From Coprinus comatus (taxonomy: Eukaryota; Basidiomycota; Agaricomycetes; Agaricales; Agaricaceae), in NCBI GenBank assembly GCA_034638255.1, contig JAWPGT010000003.1, positions 1,467,318 through 1,531,317 on the forward strand: a stretch of DNA of 64,000 nt, given 5' to 3'. The stretch's first letter is position 1. Each line of letters begins with the position of its first letter. The position numbers and the translations under genes were made by a program. The notes beneath the pieces are model-generated. The model searched no databases, was not told the origin of the DNA, and saw nothing but the letters and a program-made list of their open reading frames with translations. Shown one piece after another: positions 10,554-25,634 of the stretch.

Positions 10554-11397
10554 GATCATCTGAATCTGAAACGGGCCGTGAGGGCGCAACATATCCTGGA
10601 AGTGGGGCGATAACTTTTCTCACGGAATAAAAAATGCTGTTTTGTGTCTTAGTCTTAATTTAGATCTATAGAGGTTTGAGAAAGAAAGACAAAGGATATG
10701 AGATTTTGAACATCGTGTTGAGAGGACTACATGAATTGCTATGTAAGATACTTCCGTGTTCTACCACATTCCGTACTTTAATCCCCTTTTCCCATTTCTA
10801 CCACCGAATGGATACGCCTGTACTGACTCGATCTCATAATAGAGAAGCTCAATACATCAATGTATATACTTCACGAATATTTGTTTCGACCCACTTTCTC
10901 ACTGGACCTGTGATCACCCCGTTCGATGCATACACCACTGTACTTAACCGTGGGCCAATGAATCCTCTCACCACTTCACCAGAATGTCACCTTTTCGACT
11001 ACTAAGGATACATCCATACCATTCAGTTCAAGTCTTGGGACCGAAGCTCCGAAGCTTTTATCTCATGAGCATCAATATGCAGCAGCATGACGCATCCTTT
11101 CATAATCATCATAAATGAAAATACAATTTCGGGGTGTCTGCTTTGATCCACGTCACTCCTCCACTAACCATTCAACCTTCTTTGATCTTCTATCCCCACA
11201 TCCCCCCTTTCCCCAAAGTAGAATGACGACGACGACGACAGCAAAAATAACGAAAAAGTCAACCGTCCTTTATCATTGCTTCTCCGATTTTTTCCTACCA
11301 GCATAACTCCAAAAACTAAAATCATGTCAAACGAAAACCTTGTCACCTTCAACATCTTCTCTTCTCTTCATATCCCACACCAATACCATCCCACCCT
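10554..11397. other. Intergenic stretch, no gene seen
   Basis: Upstream region of F-box copy 2 and 3' region of the next minus-strand gene. Open frames are short and without domain signals; pyrimidine-rich tracts occur near 11160-11220. Confidence 0.55.
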
Positions 11398-12094
11398 TCA
11401 TTTAGACATAGTCCAAATACCCAAACCTATCCCAACACCAAGTAAAACAGAAAGAATAAACAATGCAAAAAGACATCGTTTAGCCCATTTCACTTCGGTT
11501 TTTCTGATATGCGAGATATATGCTTTTCTTTCTGCTTCGGTTTTCTCTGGGATTGTCCATTTGGCGTCGGAGCCATTTGTCTTGGATTGAGATTCTTCAT
11601 CAGTATTATGGTATGTGGGCATGAAAGTAGTAGAGGAGGAGGAAGATGGAGGAGAACGAAGTGGTGTGATTAGAATTAATGAACCCATGATCCAAAATGG
11701 CGGGAACACTATTGAAAAAAGAAAAAGTGAGTATATATATTCAAGGGTTCAAAATATCAAGAGAGAAAGCTCAAAGACACGTACGAAAACCAAAACGAAA
11801 AAGATACATAGCAAGTGTAACAGGTTCATATTGCGGTGAATATCCAGGTAACACGTCACGATGTGATTCAGTATAAGCAGGTGGTAGACTTTCAGAAAGG
11901 GATGGATAACGATCATGTCGACTACTGTTAGTAGTTGACTTAGTCGAGTTGAACGTTTGGTTGTAACCGAAATATTTAAGGTCCAAAGTTTCTTCAATTG
12001 AGACTTGGATTGAAGTTGAAGCGGCAAATGGGTCTGGGTCGCGTGTGTATGGCGCTGTTGGGGTTGCAAGGGTAACTTGAACTTGAGTATTCAT
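11398..12094 (-). CDS. Small predicted membrane protein, two exons
   Basis: Exons 12094-11785 and 11708-11398 are joined across a 76-bp intron (GTACGT...AATAG), giving 206 aa. The N-terminal half is Ser/Thr/Pro rich and ends in PPAYTES and PGYSPQYEP. A hydrophobic segment then straddles the splice site (FLFPPFWIMGSLILI), and a second one lies at the C-terminus (CLFALFILSVLLGVGIGLGI). A PPAY motif followed by PPFWxxG and a basic stretch before the last helix suggests an integral membrane protein; PPxY motifs in general can recruit WW-domain ubiquitin ligases. I do not recognise a named family. The frame is continuous across the junction, which supports the model. Confidence 0.75.
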
Positions 12095-13071
12095 GATCGC
12101 AATAGACCCCGAAGAAATGAGCTAAAAAGGAAGAGGGGGAAAGGGAAGAGGGAGGGTGAAAACACGTAGAACGGGCTAAAGGAACATTGTGACACCACTC
12201 CTAGGGCCTATATATACATGGCGCTTCTTTCGTAAAGAGTAAAAACGGATTTCGAAACCAATCCCGCTGGACCGCTAACACCAAACAACTCACAACATAT
12301 GCGGTAAACTGAAAGGTCTGATAAATAAAGACCCACGAAACCAAATCGATATATGTATATGTAGTGGTACCATGGTAACTAGGCTATCTAGTAAGTAGGG
12401 AGAGTGCATACGTATTAATTCACCGATTCTAAGTGTATGTCAGTCTGTGTGGTGCCACTGTAGTTTGTATATCATAGTTTTTGTAGTCTACCAAGTAACC
12501 CATAAGAATAGAAAAGTAAACATCATTTTTTTTCATGTGTTTTCTCTTTTTCTCACTTTTGTGGCTTTGTCTTTACTTGTTCCATAATCTTGAAGTTTCT
12601 GTGAATCACTCATCCGTCCATGAATGACACAGTACTCTAAGTTAGAGGGCGCCCTTCAAAATTACTGAATGTTACTTTTAGAGGAATTATTTTATCTTCG
12701 AGTTTTTGATTCGATCAAATTTCAATAATGCATTTTAACACTTCATGTTATAAACTTAATATACATAACCCAACCCCTCAATATTATACGTTTATGTTTC
12801 TTCCTCCGATGATTCAAATATTCAAGTTCCTCCAACAACAAAACACTTTAGTACCTTCCCACCCTATATCATCTCAAATTAGACTACCGACTAGAGTTCC
12901 TCCTCCTCCTCCTTCTGGGCCGGATTCAACGCGTATTAAAAATAAATACAAAATCAAACCAACTACAAATCAAAACACCACCAATCATCATGAGTCCCAA
13001 CCAACCAATAAAATCGATCCCTATTAACCCCAACTCCAATTTCAGCTTCACTACTAGTAGTAATACTAGTA
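12095..13071. other. Upstream region of the small membrane-protein gene
   Basis: It contains a TATATATA tract near 12210-12216 about 120 bp before the ATG at 12094. A segment at 12255-12295 (CCAATCC...CTAACACCAAACA) recurs at about 13563-13598 and, inverted and diverged, near 14965-15000. Short Pro/Asn-rich frames on the plus strand are not convincing. Confidence 0.5.
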
Positions 13072-13368
13072 TCAACAATCATTTTGTGACTCGGAATAGG
13101 TTCCAGCACCAGCTTCAACAAGTATTTCGAGTTTTGTTATGGTACAAGGTGGTTCATCTAGGAATGCCAGTGATGGCTTAGTTAATTCGATTACTACAGC
13201 GGTAGTAATAGAAGTTTCAGTTTCAGCTTCATCTTCCGTGAAAGTATCAGTATCTTGAGAACTCGTAGTCGTAGTACTAGTGGTGATGGTGGTGGTGTAT
13301 TAGTAGTTGAGTTCAAGATTGAAGGTATCTTGAGAGTTTCTTGTGGTCGTAGTAGACTCGGAGTTCAT
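13072..13368 (-). pseudogene. Broken paralogue of the small Ser/Thr-rich membrane-protein gene
   Basis: From the ATG at 13368 the minus strand reads MNSESTTTTRNSQDTF, stops after 22 codons (TAA), then continues in the same frame for another 76 codons with a Thr/Ser-rich and acidic stretch. The first residues match the neighbour at 14821 (MNSESDARSSISQDT). The hydrophobic tail of the neighbour is absent. A single in-frame stop plus loss of the membrane helix makes a pseudogene the simplest reading; an unseen intron around the stop is an alternative. Confidence 0.5.
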
Positions 13369-14278
13369 TATTGATTCGGAAATGACTGGTGCGGTGATGT
13401 TGTTGCGTATAAGGAGAAGAACTTAGGGGGTGGGAAACGAAAAAAAAAAAGAAAACGGGTCGAGTTTCTTAAAGGAAAATTCATAGTAAGGGACGAATTG
13501 ACTAGCCCTTGGCGGGTACTAGAACAAATATAGACGGTTTTTTGACCAGGGTTTTGACTCCGAGACCAATCCTGTTGGACTACTAACACCAAACAGTTTA
13601 TGAGGATTCTCAGCCCTTCCAACCAGCTCCTTTGTTACGCCTTTGACAATGAGTGTACTACTTAAATAAAGTTAATACGGTGAAATGGAATTTGGGATAT
13701 TTAGAAATTAGTCCTAGTAAGTTTTCAACTTTTGAGGCTCGAAAAGCATGAATGATCTCTGATGAAAACATACATCTTACCAGTTATTTATTTATGGAAA
13801 GTACAGGGAGTGGGGAGTGGGGGGAACTCGGAAGGGTTATGAAAGTAAAATAAGTTGTTTATATATATATTCGGAAGGAAAGTTACTTAGGCTGATGAAA
13901 TTTTTTTTAGATTTAGAATAGAAGAATGTTCGTGAAAGACATTATGTTTTCATGTCACCATTATATATTATGGCACATAATTCACATATATATATAATCA
14001 ATTTATAACACCTCGACCTTTGTTTCGTTTCCTCTCATTTCTCTGTTTTTTTTTTGTCGTTAGAATTGTCTTTCTCCTCCCTCTCTCTTTTATACATTAT
14101 CCCTCCTCTCTTCTCCCTTCCTCTCAGTAACCAGTATTTTCGACAATTCACAATCCTCCTTCAATCTCTCCAATTCACAATCCTCCTTCAATCTCTCCAA
14201 TTCCAATTTTAACTCATACTCTCTTCCAATTTCCAATCCTCAAATACAACCCTTCCTTTAACCCCGTAATCAACATAT
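13369..14278. other. Intergenic stretch, no gene seen
   Basis: Contains an A-run (13440-13452), AT-rich tracts near 13860 and 13990, and a duplicated CAATCCTCCTTCAATCTCTC segment at about 14150-14195. No coding signal is supported. Confidence 0.5.
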
Positions 14279-14821
14279 CTATGTCTTTCTAGAAACACAG
14301 AGAATAACTATCAACATCACGATTCCAGCTATAAGAAAACCCAAAAATGGACACCATCCTCCACATCTACCAACCCAACCCCCAGGTTCAGGTTCAGGTT
14401 CTTCTTCTTTCTCGAAATTGAATGATGGTAGTGGAATAATAGAGACAACACGAAAGGTGGAGGTGGAGGTGGAGGTATTATTACTACTACTACTAGTAGA
14501 AACTTGAATGTTTTCTTCCAAGTCGCGCGCTGGTGCACGTTTGATTTTGACTTTGACTCTGACTCTGATTGGGATTTGGATTCGGGTTCGGGTTCGGGTT
14601 CGGGTTTGGATTTGAAAACTTTGGGATTGGGTTTCGGTCGGAATTGGGGTTGGGAGTGGAAGTGGGGTTGGGACTGGGATTTGGGTAGCCTCCAGGAGAG
14701 TCATTCCAAAATCTGAACTACTACTATTGCTAATCACGGTAGTAGTAGAACTTGTGGTGATGGAATGATTGGTGAGTGTATCTTGAGAAATTGAACTTCT
14801 AGCATCAGATTCGGAGTTCAT
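14279..14821 (-). CDS. Ser/Thr-rich tail-anchored-type membrane protein (hypothetical)
   Basis: 180 aa from the ATG at 14821 (an ATG at 14854 would add 11 residues). The N-terminal two thirds are Ser/Thr/Pro rich with an Arg/Thr dipeptide run (RTRTRTRIQIPIRVRVKVKIK). A Glu/Pro stretch and a single C-terminal hydrophobic helix (FLGFLIAGIVMLIVILCV) follow, then a short basic tail (SRKT). A lone helix at the extreme C-terminus with no signal peptide fits a tail-anchored protein. It resembles the pseudogene at 13072 in its first 15 residues. No domain is recognised, and simple-sequence composition lowers confidence. Confidence 0.5.
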   Translation of the reverse strand: MNSESDARSSISQDTLTNHSITTSSTTTVISNSSSSDFGMTLLEATQIPVPTPLPLPTPIPTETQSQSFQIQTRTRTRTRIQIPIRVRVKVKIKRAPARDLEENIQVSTSSSSNNTSTSTSTFRVVSIIPLPSFNFEKEEEPEPEPGGWVGRCGGWCPFLGFLIAGIVMLIVILCVSRKT

Positions 14822-16135
14822 AATTGCCAGGGGGTAGTCTGTCTTGTATTTCAAAGAGAAGAAATGAGAAGTGAAGGGAGAGCGTAGAAAGTTGGGGATA
14901 AAGGGAATGGTTGTTTTTGAAAAGGGAGAAAAGGGTCAGGGAAATAGAAGTATATAGGGTCAGTGGGTGTGGTATTAGCGGTCCAACTAGGATTGGTATG
15001 TCAAAACTATTCATAATTACTATATGAGGTAGGTTTGAGACCATTTCTGGGAGGAGCCAAACATAGAATGACTGAACCAAAGAGATAGGGAGTGGGGATG
15101 ATACCATGGTAACGATGGAATTAATTAATTTGCCCCTCTCGAATACCCCTGATGTTTTGACGCTGACATGGATCTCTGTGGCGGTTTTGCTGTGAGTTAT
15201 ATTTGAGTATGACTTTTGACTCTTTGAGTCCCAGAATACTCCTGAATGTCACCCATGACCTCACCTTACACTGGTTAAGACTATGGAAGCAATCGAACAA
15301 TGTAAACACAGAATGATAAAACATTGGAATGCCGGCAGACTAAATTAGTACAAGTAATCATGTGTGAAGTGTGGGGAACATCGAGCGCTTATGGAATAGT
15401 GATTTCGAGGTCAATCAAGGTTATCGATGTCACTTAGGGCTATCGGCGATTAGTATGTAGAGTTCTAAATGAGTTCTATTCAGAGCAGGGAGCAAACTAC
15501 TGTATGGAGAGTTGCCGGAGTTATTTGGGTCCAGACTGGTGTGAAATTGAGAGTCCTTCCTAATTCTACCCCGTTCTGCCTCCCCCAGAAGTAGCCTCGT
15601 GGTAGATGCGTGGATGATGGATTTGTGAAGTTTAATGCTTGCAGAACGGTTAATTAGAAGCAGTGACTGCGGTGAGAATGAGCTCCGCCTTGCATCATCC
15701 ATGGTGGATTCATTTAAGTATATACCACTCATGTTCCTCTCACCTACTCTCGCTTGTCCAACTGCTTGCGATGGCTCATAGTTCTTGGCCGGTACTTAAA
15801 ACATGTGTATGCAGCGAGGGTATGTTTAATTGTCATAGCCTCCACTTGGTGTGGAGTTTGACCGTACATAGATAGAAGTGCTAGGCCCTAAGTCATATGG
15901 CAGAAGAGACTTGGGTGTTTTTTCTCGCCTGATCTAGAAGGAGTTCCCTAAGAGGCGGATGGTGTAGGTGAGCCGTAAATGGCCTCATGTTAGTTCGGAC
16001 TGAACACTCCGGTCAACCTTTGGGCCTACCTTATAAAGGGATGATTATGTCAGCCTACTTCTCTCACTTTCTGCCCTCTTTTCCGTCGTCCCTCCCAAGC
16101 ATCGTCCTGCTCATCGTCAACGACAGCGACAATCA
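14822..16135. other. Intergenic stretch, no gene seen
   Basis: Between two divergent genes. Short frames at 15430-15732 and 15663-15875 overlap on opposite strands without domain signal. It presumably holds the promoters of the 14821 gene and of the aminopeptidase gene. Confidence 0.5.
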
Positions 16136-19100
16136 ATGCCGCCTCCACCAGCGATGTGTCTGCCTTTCATAGGCAAACAGAAGAAGCGAAGACTCTCATG
16201 GTCCACAGATGGATCACAGGCTACCCAACATCACCTTACCCGCCACCCTTCCCAATACTCAGAAGGTCCCATGCAGGCAGCAGACAGCATTACTTTCCAC
16301 TCAGACTCGGAAAAGTACGATGATCTGCCAGATACCTCTCGTGCCATAGAGCTCGACTCGAAAGGGCGTCCAAAACTCAGCCGTGGAAACACCATGACCG
16401 GAACCAAGAAGTCGACTGCGTCCTCAAAGTGGGGTTACGGCTGGGGCACAGGGAAGAAAGCCAAGGATGACGATGAGGATGAACTTTTACGACAACCCTC
16501 AAAGTCTACCGGTTCAACTTTGCCTGTATATCAAACTCGAGCTCCAACTCCCCCTATCCGTAGAGACTCAAAGTCTTCACATGCCAGCAAGAATACTGCG
16601 CGCAGTCAAGATACCTACAAAACCCAAGAATCACACAAGACTCAAGATTCATCCAAGACTCAGGATACATACCACTCACGTAACTCTGGCAAGAGTAAAG
16701 ATACCCAAAGAACTTACCATTCAACTGGTAGCGAACCCAAACCTCGTCCACCAATCAAAGGAAGCGACTCTACAAGTACCCTTGTTGGATCTACACTCGA
16801 ACGAAAGATGGCAGGGGACGTTGAATCTATACCCGATAGAGCTGTAGATACCACAGAGAGACTGACTGCTCTTCGTGCAGAGATGGAGAAGAATACTTTG
16901 GATTATTAGTGAGTTGTATTTGTTTACCTCGCTATTCATGCTTCATTTATTCATATTATCATCCAGCATTGTACCACACGAAGACGCTCATGGCTCCGAA
17001 TACGTCGCAGCTAGTGACAAACGTCAAGAATACATCACAGGGTGAGTGTTGGATAGGTGCTTTTTATAACCTTTGTTTCCACGCTTACGTGTATTAGATT
17101 TACTGGCTCCTCTGGACTTGCTGTTATTACGAAGGCTGGGGCATACTTGACTACAGATTCCAGATATTGGGAACAGGCTAGGACTCAGACTGATAGGAAT
17201 TGGGAGATTATTAAAGTTGGCGCTGGTGGAAGGTACATCGACTGGATCGAATTTTTCGTGGTACGTATTCTTACCACACATAATAAATAAATTTCTTAAG
17301 CAATTTTTTACAGAAACAACTTTTCAAGGGTGCACGTATTGGTATCGATGCTCGCATGATCTCACACGAAAAAGCCGCCAGTCTAAACACCAAGCTCAAC
17401 CCATTAGACTGCAAACTCATATTCCCACCTCAAAATCTTATTGATCTCATATGGAAAGATAAACCCCTCAAACCAAGAGGAACAGTTTATGTTCAATCAA
17501 TAGAGTATACGGGGAAAGATGCCACGTATAAACTCTATAAGCTTAAAGAATGGATTAGGGAACAACCTGCTGCGGTTCCTTCTTATTCTAAATCAGAACC
17601 AACTCCGCAGCAAATGCATGTTGGAACTTTGGTAACTTCGTTACATTGTATTGGTGAGTGTTGATTGCTTTATTATGTATAATTCAACTTTTTTTCTGGA
17701 GAGTTCTAACTATTTGTTTTTTTTCTTCGTTAGCTTGGATTCTCAATTTGCGTGGAACGGATATCCCGTTTAATCCACTTTTCCATGCTTATTTGTTCGT
17801 TGGATTGGATAGGACTATTGTGTTCCTTGATTCTTCTAAAGTTGATGAACCGGTTACACAATACCTTGAAAAGATGAATGTGGAAAGGAGAGATTATACT
17901 GATTTATGGCCGTTTTTGAGAAAACGAGAATGGGGTGAAGGAAAGGTAAGTAAACCGCCTTAACCCTTTCCATTCCTACAACTAATCACTTTTTTTAAAT
18001 TTTACCTATGATAGCTTTTGATATCGCCGTCGACTTCATATGCTATTTCTCTTATGTTGACTCATTTCCGGTATACGGTTGCTCCGAATAGAGTGGAAAG
18101 TATGATGGCTATTAAGAATGAAAGAGAGATTGAAGGGATTAGAAGGGCTTATATCAGAGATGGAGTAGCATTCGTACGTCACCTTTTATTATTATTATTA
18201 TTATTTCAGGAAGATTGTTCCTTTTTCTTTTCTTTTCTTTTCTTTTCTTTTCTTTTCTTTTCTTTTCTTTTCTTTTCTTTTCTTTTCTTTTCTTTTCTTT
18301 TCTTTTCTTTTCTTTTCTTTTTTCTTTTACTAATTATCATTTTTATTTTTATTTCTTCAATATAGGTGAGATTCCTAGCATGGTTGGAAAATAAACTTAA
18401 TGCAGGATATGAAATATCAGAATGGGAAGCGGCTTGGAGGATTAAAGAGTTTAGAATGAAACAGAGCAAGTTTATGGGACTTGCTTATGAAACTACTTCT
18501 GCTACTGGACCAAATGCTGCTTTACCTCATTATGTGGCGAAGAAACATACGGCTAGGATTTTAGATAGGGATACGCCTTATTTGAAGTGAGTATTGTTTT
18601 TTGTTTTTGTTTTCTTTCGATTCTTGTTTTGTTTTCTCGTTCTCTGCTCTGTGACACTCAGTACGAATGCGTTTTTACTAATCTCTCTTTTTATAGTGAT
18701 TCTGGAGGTCAATATAGAGATGGAACTTGTGATACGACCAGAACTTTGATTTTTGGAAAACCTACACCTGATATGTGTGATGCGTATACTAGAGTTTTAC
18801 AAGGACACGTAAGTGATTTTGATTTTTTTCTTTAATTATTTTTTAAATCTCATTTTACTAATATTAATGTAGATCGCAATTGATACCGCAGTTTTCCCTG
18901 AAGGTACTTCAGGTCATCAACTTGATGTGTTGGCTCGTAAAGCACTTTGGAGAAATGGTTTGAATTATTTGGTAAGCCCTGTTTATTTTATTTTTTGATT
19001 CCACGAATTAAACTGATTTTTAATTTTTAATGTGTAGCATGGAACCGGACATGGATTTGGTTCATTCCTGACTGTACATGAAGGAGATCATGGATTTTCG

Positions 19101-19538
19101 AGTCATGTTGGTCTTAAACCAGGACATGTTATTACCAACGAACCAGGTTTTTGTACGTTATCTCCTTTTCTTTCCTTCCTCAGCAATACAAATTGATTAT
19201 CATTATTATCACATATAGATCGTGAAGGCAAATGGGGAATTCGAATCGAATCAGCATTGGTAGTGAAACGAGTAAAAACCAAACATGAATTCAATGGTGA
19301 TATCTGGTTAGGATTTGAACGATTAACGGTTGTTCCTATTCAAACTAGGATGATTAAAGAAAATATGTTGACAAAGGAAGAGAGGAATTGGATTAAGGAA
19401 CATAATTCTAGATGTTGGGATGTTTTGAGTCCGTTTTTGAAAGAGGATAAGGTTGCTATGAAGTGGTTGAGGAGAGAGGTTGATAGAGGGATTGGTATTG
19501 TTAATGGTCCTGGTGGGATGAGTATTGAATGGGATTGA
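16136..19538 (+). CDS. Xaa-Pro aminopeptidase P with N-terminal extension, 11 exons
   Basis: Exons: 16136-16908, 16967-17041, 17098-17260, 17314-17653, 17734-17945, 18015-18173, 18366-18586, 18697-18808, 18873-18971, 19038-19152 and 19219-19538, giving 862 aa. The enzyme removes an N-terminal residue in front of proline using two metal ions. The creatinase-like N-domain starts near residue 235 ([11 protein letters not shown], then [28 protein letters not shown]). The pita-bread domain shows all five metal ligands by spacing: D649 and D660 ([12 protein letters not shown]), H719 (HGTGHGFG), E753 (TNEPG) and E767 (IRIE). The first 224 residues are a polar extension beginning [19 protein letters not shown], with repeated KTQ(D/E)S units; known fungal enzymes are about 620 aa, so translation could instead begin at M225 (16808). 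No signal peptide is seen, so it is probably cytosolic. Confidence 0.93.
18226..18325 (+). repeat. (CTTTT)n microsatellite in intron 6 of the aminopeptidase gene
   Basis: About 20 copies of a 5-bp pyrimidine unit inside the 192-bp intron 18174-18365, which is otherwise three times longer than its neighbours. It lies just upstream of the 3' splice site and so extends the polypyrimidine tract. Confidence 0.95.
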
Positions 19539-19834
19539 GTTGTGATGTGTTTTTTTTTGGATAGCGAAACCGAAACCTTATTAGATTGGTTTTTCTCTTT
19601 CTCTTCTTTCACACCACTCACCCCACACATACATACTCGTATATTCGACTCTCCTCAACCTACCCCATTCTCTATATCTTGGAGAACAGCGAAACCTGAA
19701 AAAAAAACCACCGACGCCAACGCCAACGCCACACACCACACCTATGGAATCACTTGAATCTTGTTAGAAGATTCGATCTCTTTTTGTTGTTTACCAGGAA
19801 CCTCCCAACTATAAACTATTCCCAGATCAGAATT

Positions 19835-19892
<58 letters not shown>

Positions 19893-21548
19893 GATTCTAT
19901 AATTTATCTCTCCTCTAGTCTTTCGTCCTCGTTTCTTCTCATCAACGTCGACTATCGACTATCCACCGTCTCTCCATCCATCCCCATCCCATAACCCAAT
20001 ATTCAACACAAACTCCCAGCCACCCTGTTCATATATTCATTTTAAATAATAGAAATACCCCTTTCAAACCCCCATCACTTAATGAAGTGGATGCGGGGAG
20101 ATACCTCGATTTTCAATATTTCGAGCCTTTTTTTATCTCCTGCTTTCTTGGATTATGCTTTTGGTTTCTTGATTTGATTGTCGATGTTGGATTTTTTGGG
20201 GGGATATATAGATATATACCGTACCGTATCTGGTTTGGATGGATAGATGCAATGGTGAATATGGTGAATCTGGATGGAAACTGACCGGAACCTGGATCTC
20301 TTTCTCATTTTTTCGATTTTCTCTTCTCTGCTCTTCTCTTACCTTTCTTGGCTTTTCTTTTGATAATTGTTTTAGTAACTATACTATACCTTCTTATGAC
20401 TCGTTACCTGTACTTCACCTTTTCTTTCTTTCTCTCTCTTTCTCCTCTCCTCTCCTCTCCTTCTACTTAGAACTGGAAAAACGTCTCTTGGTTTTTGTAC
20501 TTACATTATTTAAAAATACATACCCTCGTTTTCTCTTTCCTTGTTACTTTCTGTGTGTGATTTTGTTTATTAAAGGGATCGTAAATGTGCTTGACCATGA
20601 TGTAAGACGATAAATGGTTCAATTGAAAATACCAAGTAGGAAACATAAGATGTGTATTATGGATTGTGATTCCCTCCATCCAACACTTTGATGTATGAAT
20701 TACACTACTATGTTAAAACTTTAAAATGTTTCATATGTAGACCATATTCTATGTTACAATTACACTGAATCTAACTGGTATTTATCGAACAGACGATTTG
20801 ACGTTAAACAAGGTATCCAGAGACCATCAAGATTCAAAAAATCGGCCCTTCTATAAACAACGATTTATTGGCGAACGAGGTATCTATTCCTTTTGTCGCG
20901 TTCTTTTTGGAGTACCCTGGGTCGTACTAGCCATGGTACCTTCAGGCAAGCTACGCTCGTGTTTCACGCCTTCCTGGCTAGTAGTGGTTGGGCTTGCCTG
21001 TAAGATTGGGTTTTCCTGGTCGATTCACTTGGTCCTGGAAGATGAATTTTGGAGATGGGGGTTGTCATGTCGGTTAGCAGGGTACTTAATAGCTGCTGTG
21101 AGACGGCAGATGTGTTAAAGATGGTTTAAGTCTTGATACGCTCCAATATACGAAGGTTTGTTGTCAGCTTGATTGTTTCGGGTACGTTTAATATATGCAT
21201 TGTGTAGTAACATCACGGGCGCGGCTCAACCAGTAGATAAAGTGTTCTAATTATAAGTGAACATCCGAAAGGGTCGTCGTTCATGATGTGGTTTGCGCAT
21301 GCGAGTAGTTGCATTGAATTCTGTTGGTAAAGGTCAGGAAAGGTACGGCGGTGAGGTTCAAGGTCAACGTCCACTGACAATGATAAACGTTCTACCATGT
21401 CCAAGTTAAACTCGAGCGTAGACGTATTGACTTTTCCGGGCTGAGGCTTGGAAAGGAATGAAAAATAGCCATCTACCTTTGAAGTAAACACCTGGAGGTT
21501 CAGATGTAAGAGTCTGTTGTGTGGACGGTGGAGATATGATACAGATAG
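19539..21548. other. Long non-coding stretch with a (TC)n tract
   Basis: The 3' flank of the aminopeptidase gene contains a (TC)n microsatellite at about 19839-19889 and a T-rich region to about 20600. Open frames at 20087-20613 and 20798-21118 are low-complexity or lack homology signals, so I annotate none. Confidence 0.5.
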
Positions 21549-21826
21549 CACTGGGTGTCGTTTACCCTTTTTCGTGGGATAAAAGGGTAAAGATATGTCA
21601 AAGATATTAATAATATCTATAACCATGTCCCATGCCTTATATAATAAAAGATTTTTAAAATATTATTAAAAAAAACCCGAAAAAACGTAGGTTATGTTTA
21701 TTTTCTCCAATATCTTTAAAATATATTTCACCATATAAGGCATGGGACATGGTTATAGATATTATTAATATCTTTGACATATCTTTACCCTTTTATCCCA
21801 CGAAAAAGGGTAAACGACACCCAGTG
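21549..21826. repeat. 94-bp perfect inverted repeat with 90-bp spacer
   Basis: Bases 21549-21642 are the exact reverse complement of 21733-21826. The spacer contains AT-rich sequence with an A8 run. The arms carry short mirrored blocks (GATATTAATAATATC, CCCTTTTTCGTGGGATAAAAGGG). No transposase or clear flanking target duplication was found. It would form a long hairpin in RNA or single-stranded DNA. Confidence 0.9.
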
Positions 21827-22191
21827 TATAGCGTTCTCCCGTCAGATAAATTGATACTCGCAAAAATCCGAGAGGTGTGTTCATGTGGCAACTTTCCCAC
21901 ACTCCCACCTTCATATCAATGGCGATCGTTTTCATATATTTTTGCAAGGATTTGTTTATCATAAGCCATTGCTTACGAGACGATCTTTTTGTCGGCTGCT
22001 TGCTTTGTTTTATATATTTAGGTCCAAAGGCTAACGGCAGTTGATGGCATGAGTGATATTTCGTTCAAAACGTTTATTGAAAGAGTGGAAGAGTATGGGT
22101 GTATCTATGGAAGTCATACCAATCACACTTCACTCTTTATTACGCATGTAGTTACGTTCCTAACGGTAGCAGTAACCCCATATATATCTAC

Positions 22192-25634
<3,443 letters not shown>

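Noticed and set aside
20087..21118. Candidate genes after the aminopeptidase (20087-20613, 20798-21118)
   Set aside because: Low-complexity Phe/Leu/Ser composition or no recognisable domain; no splice or conservation argument.
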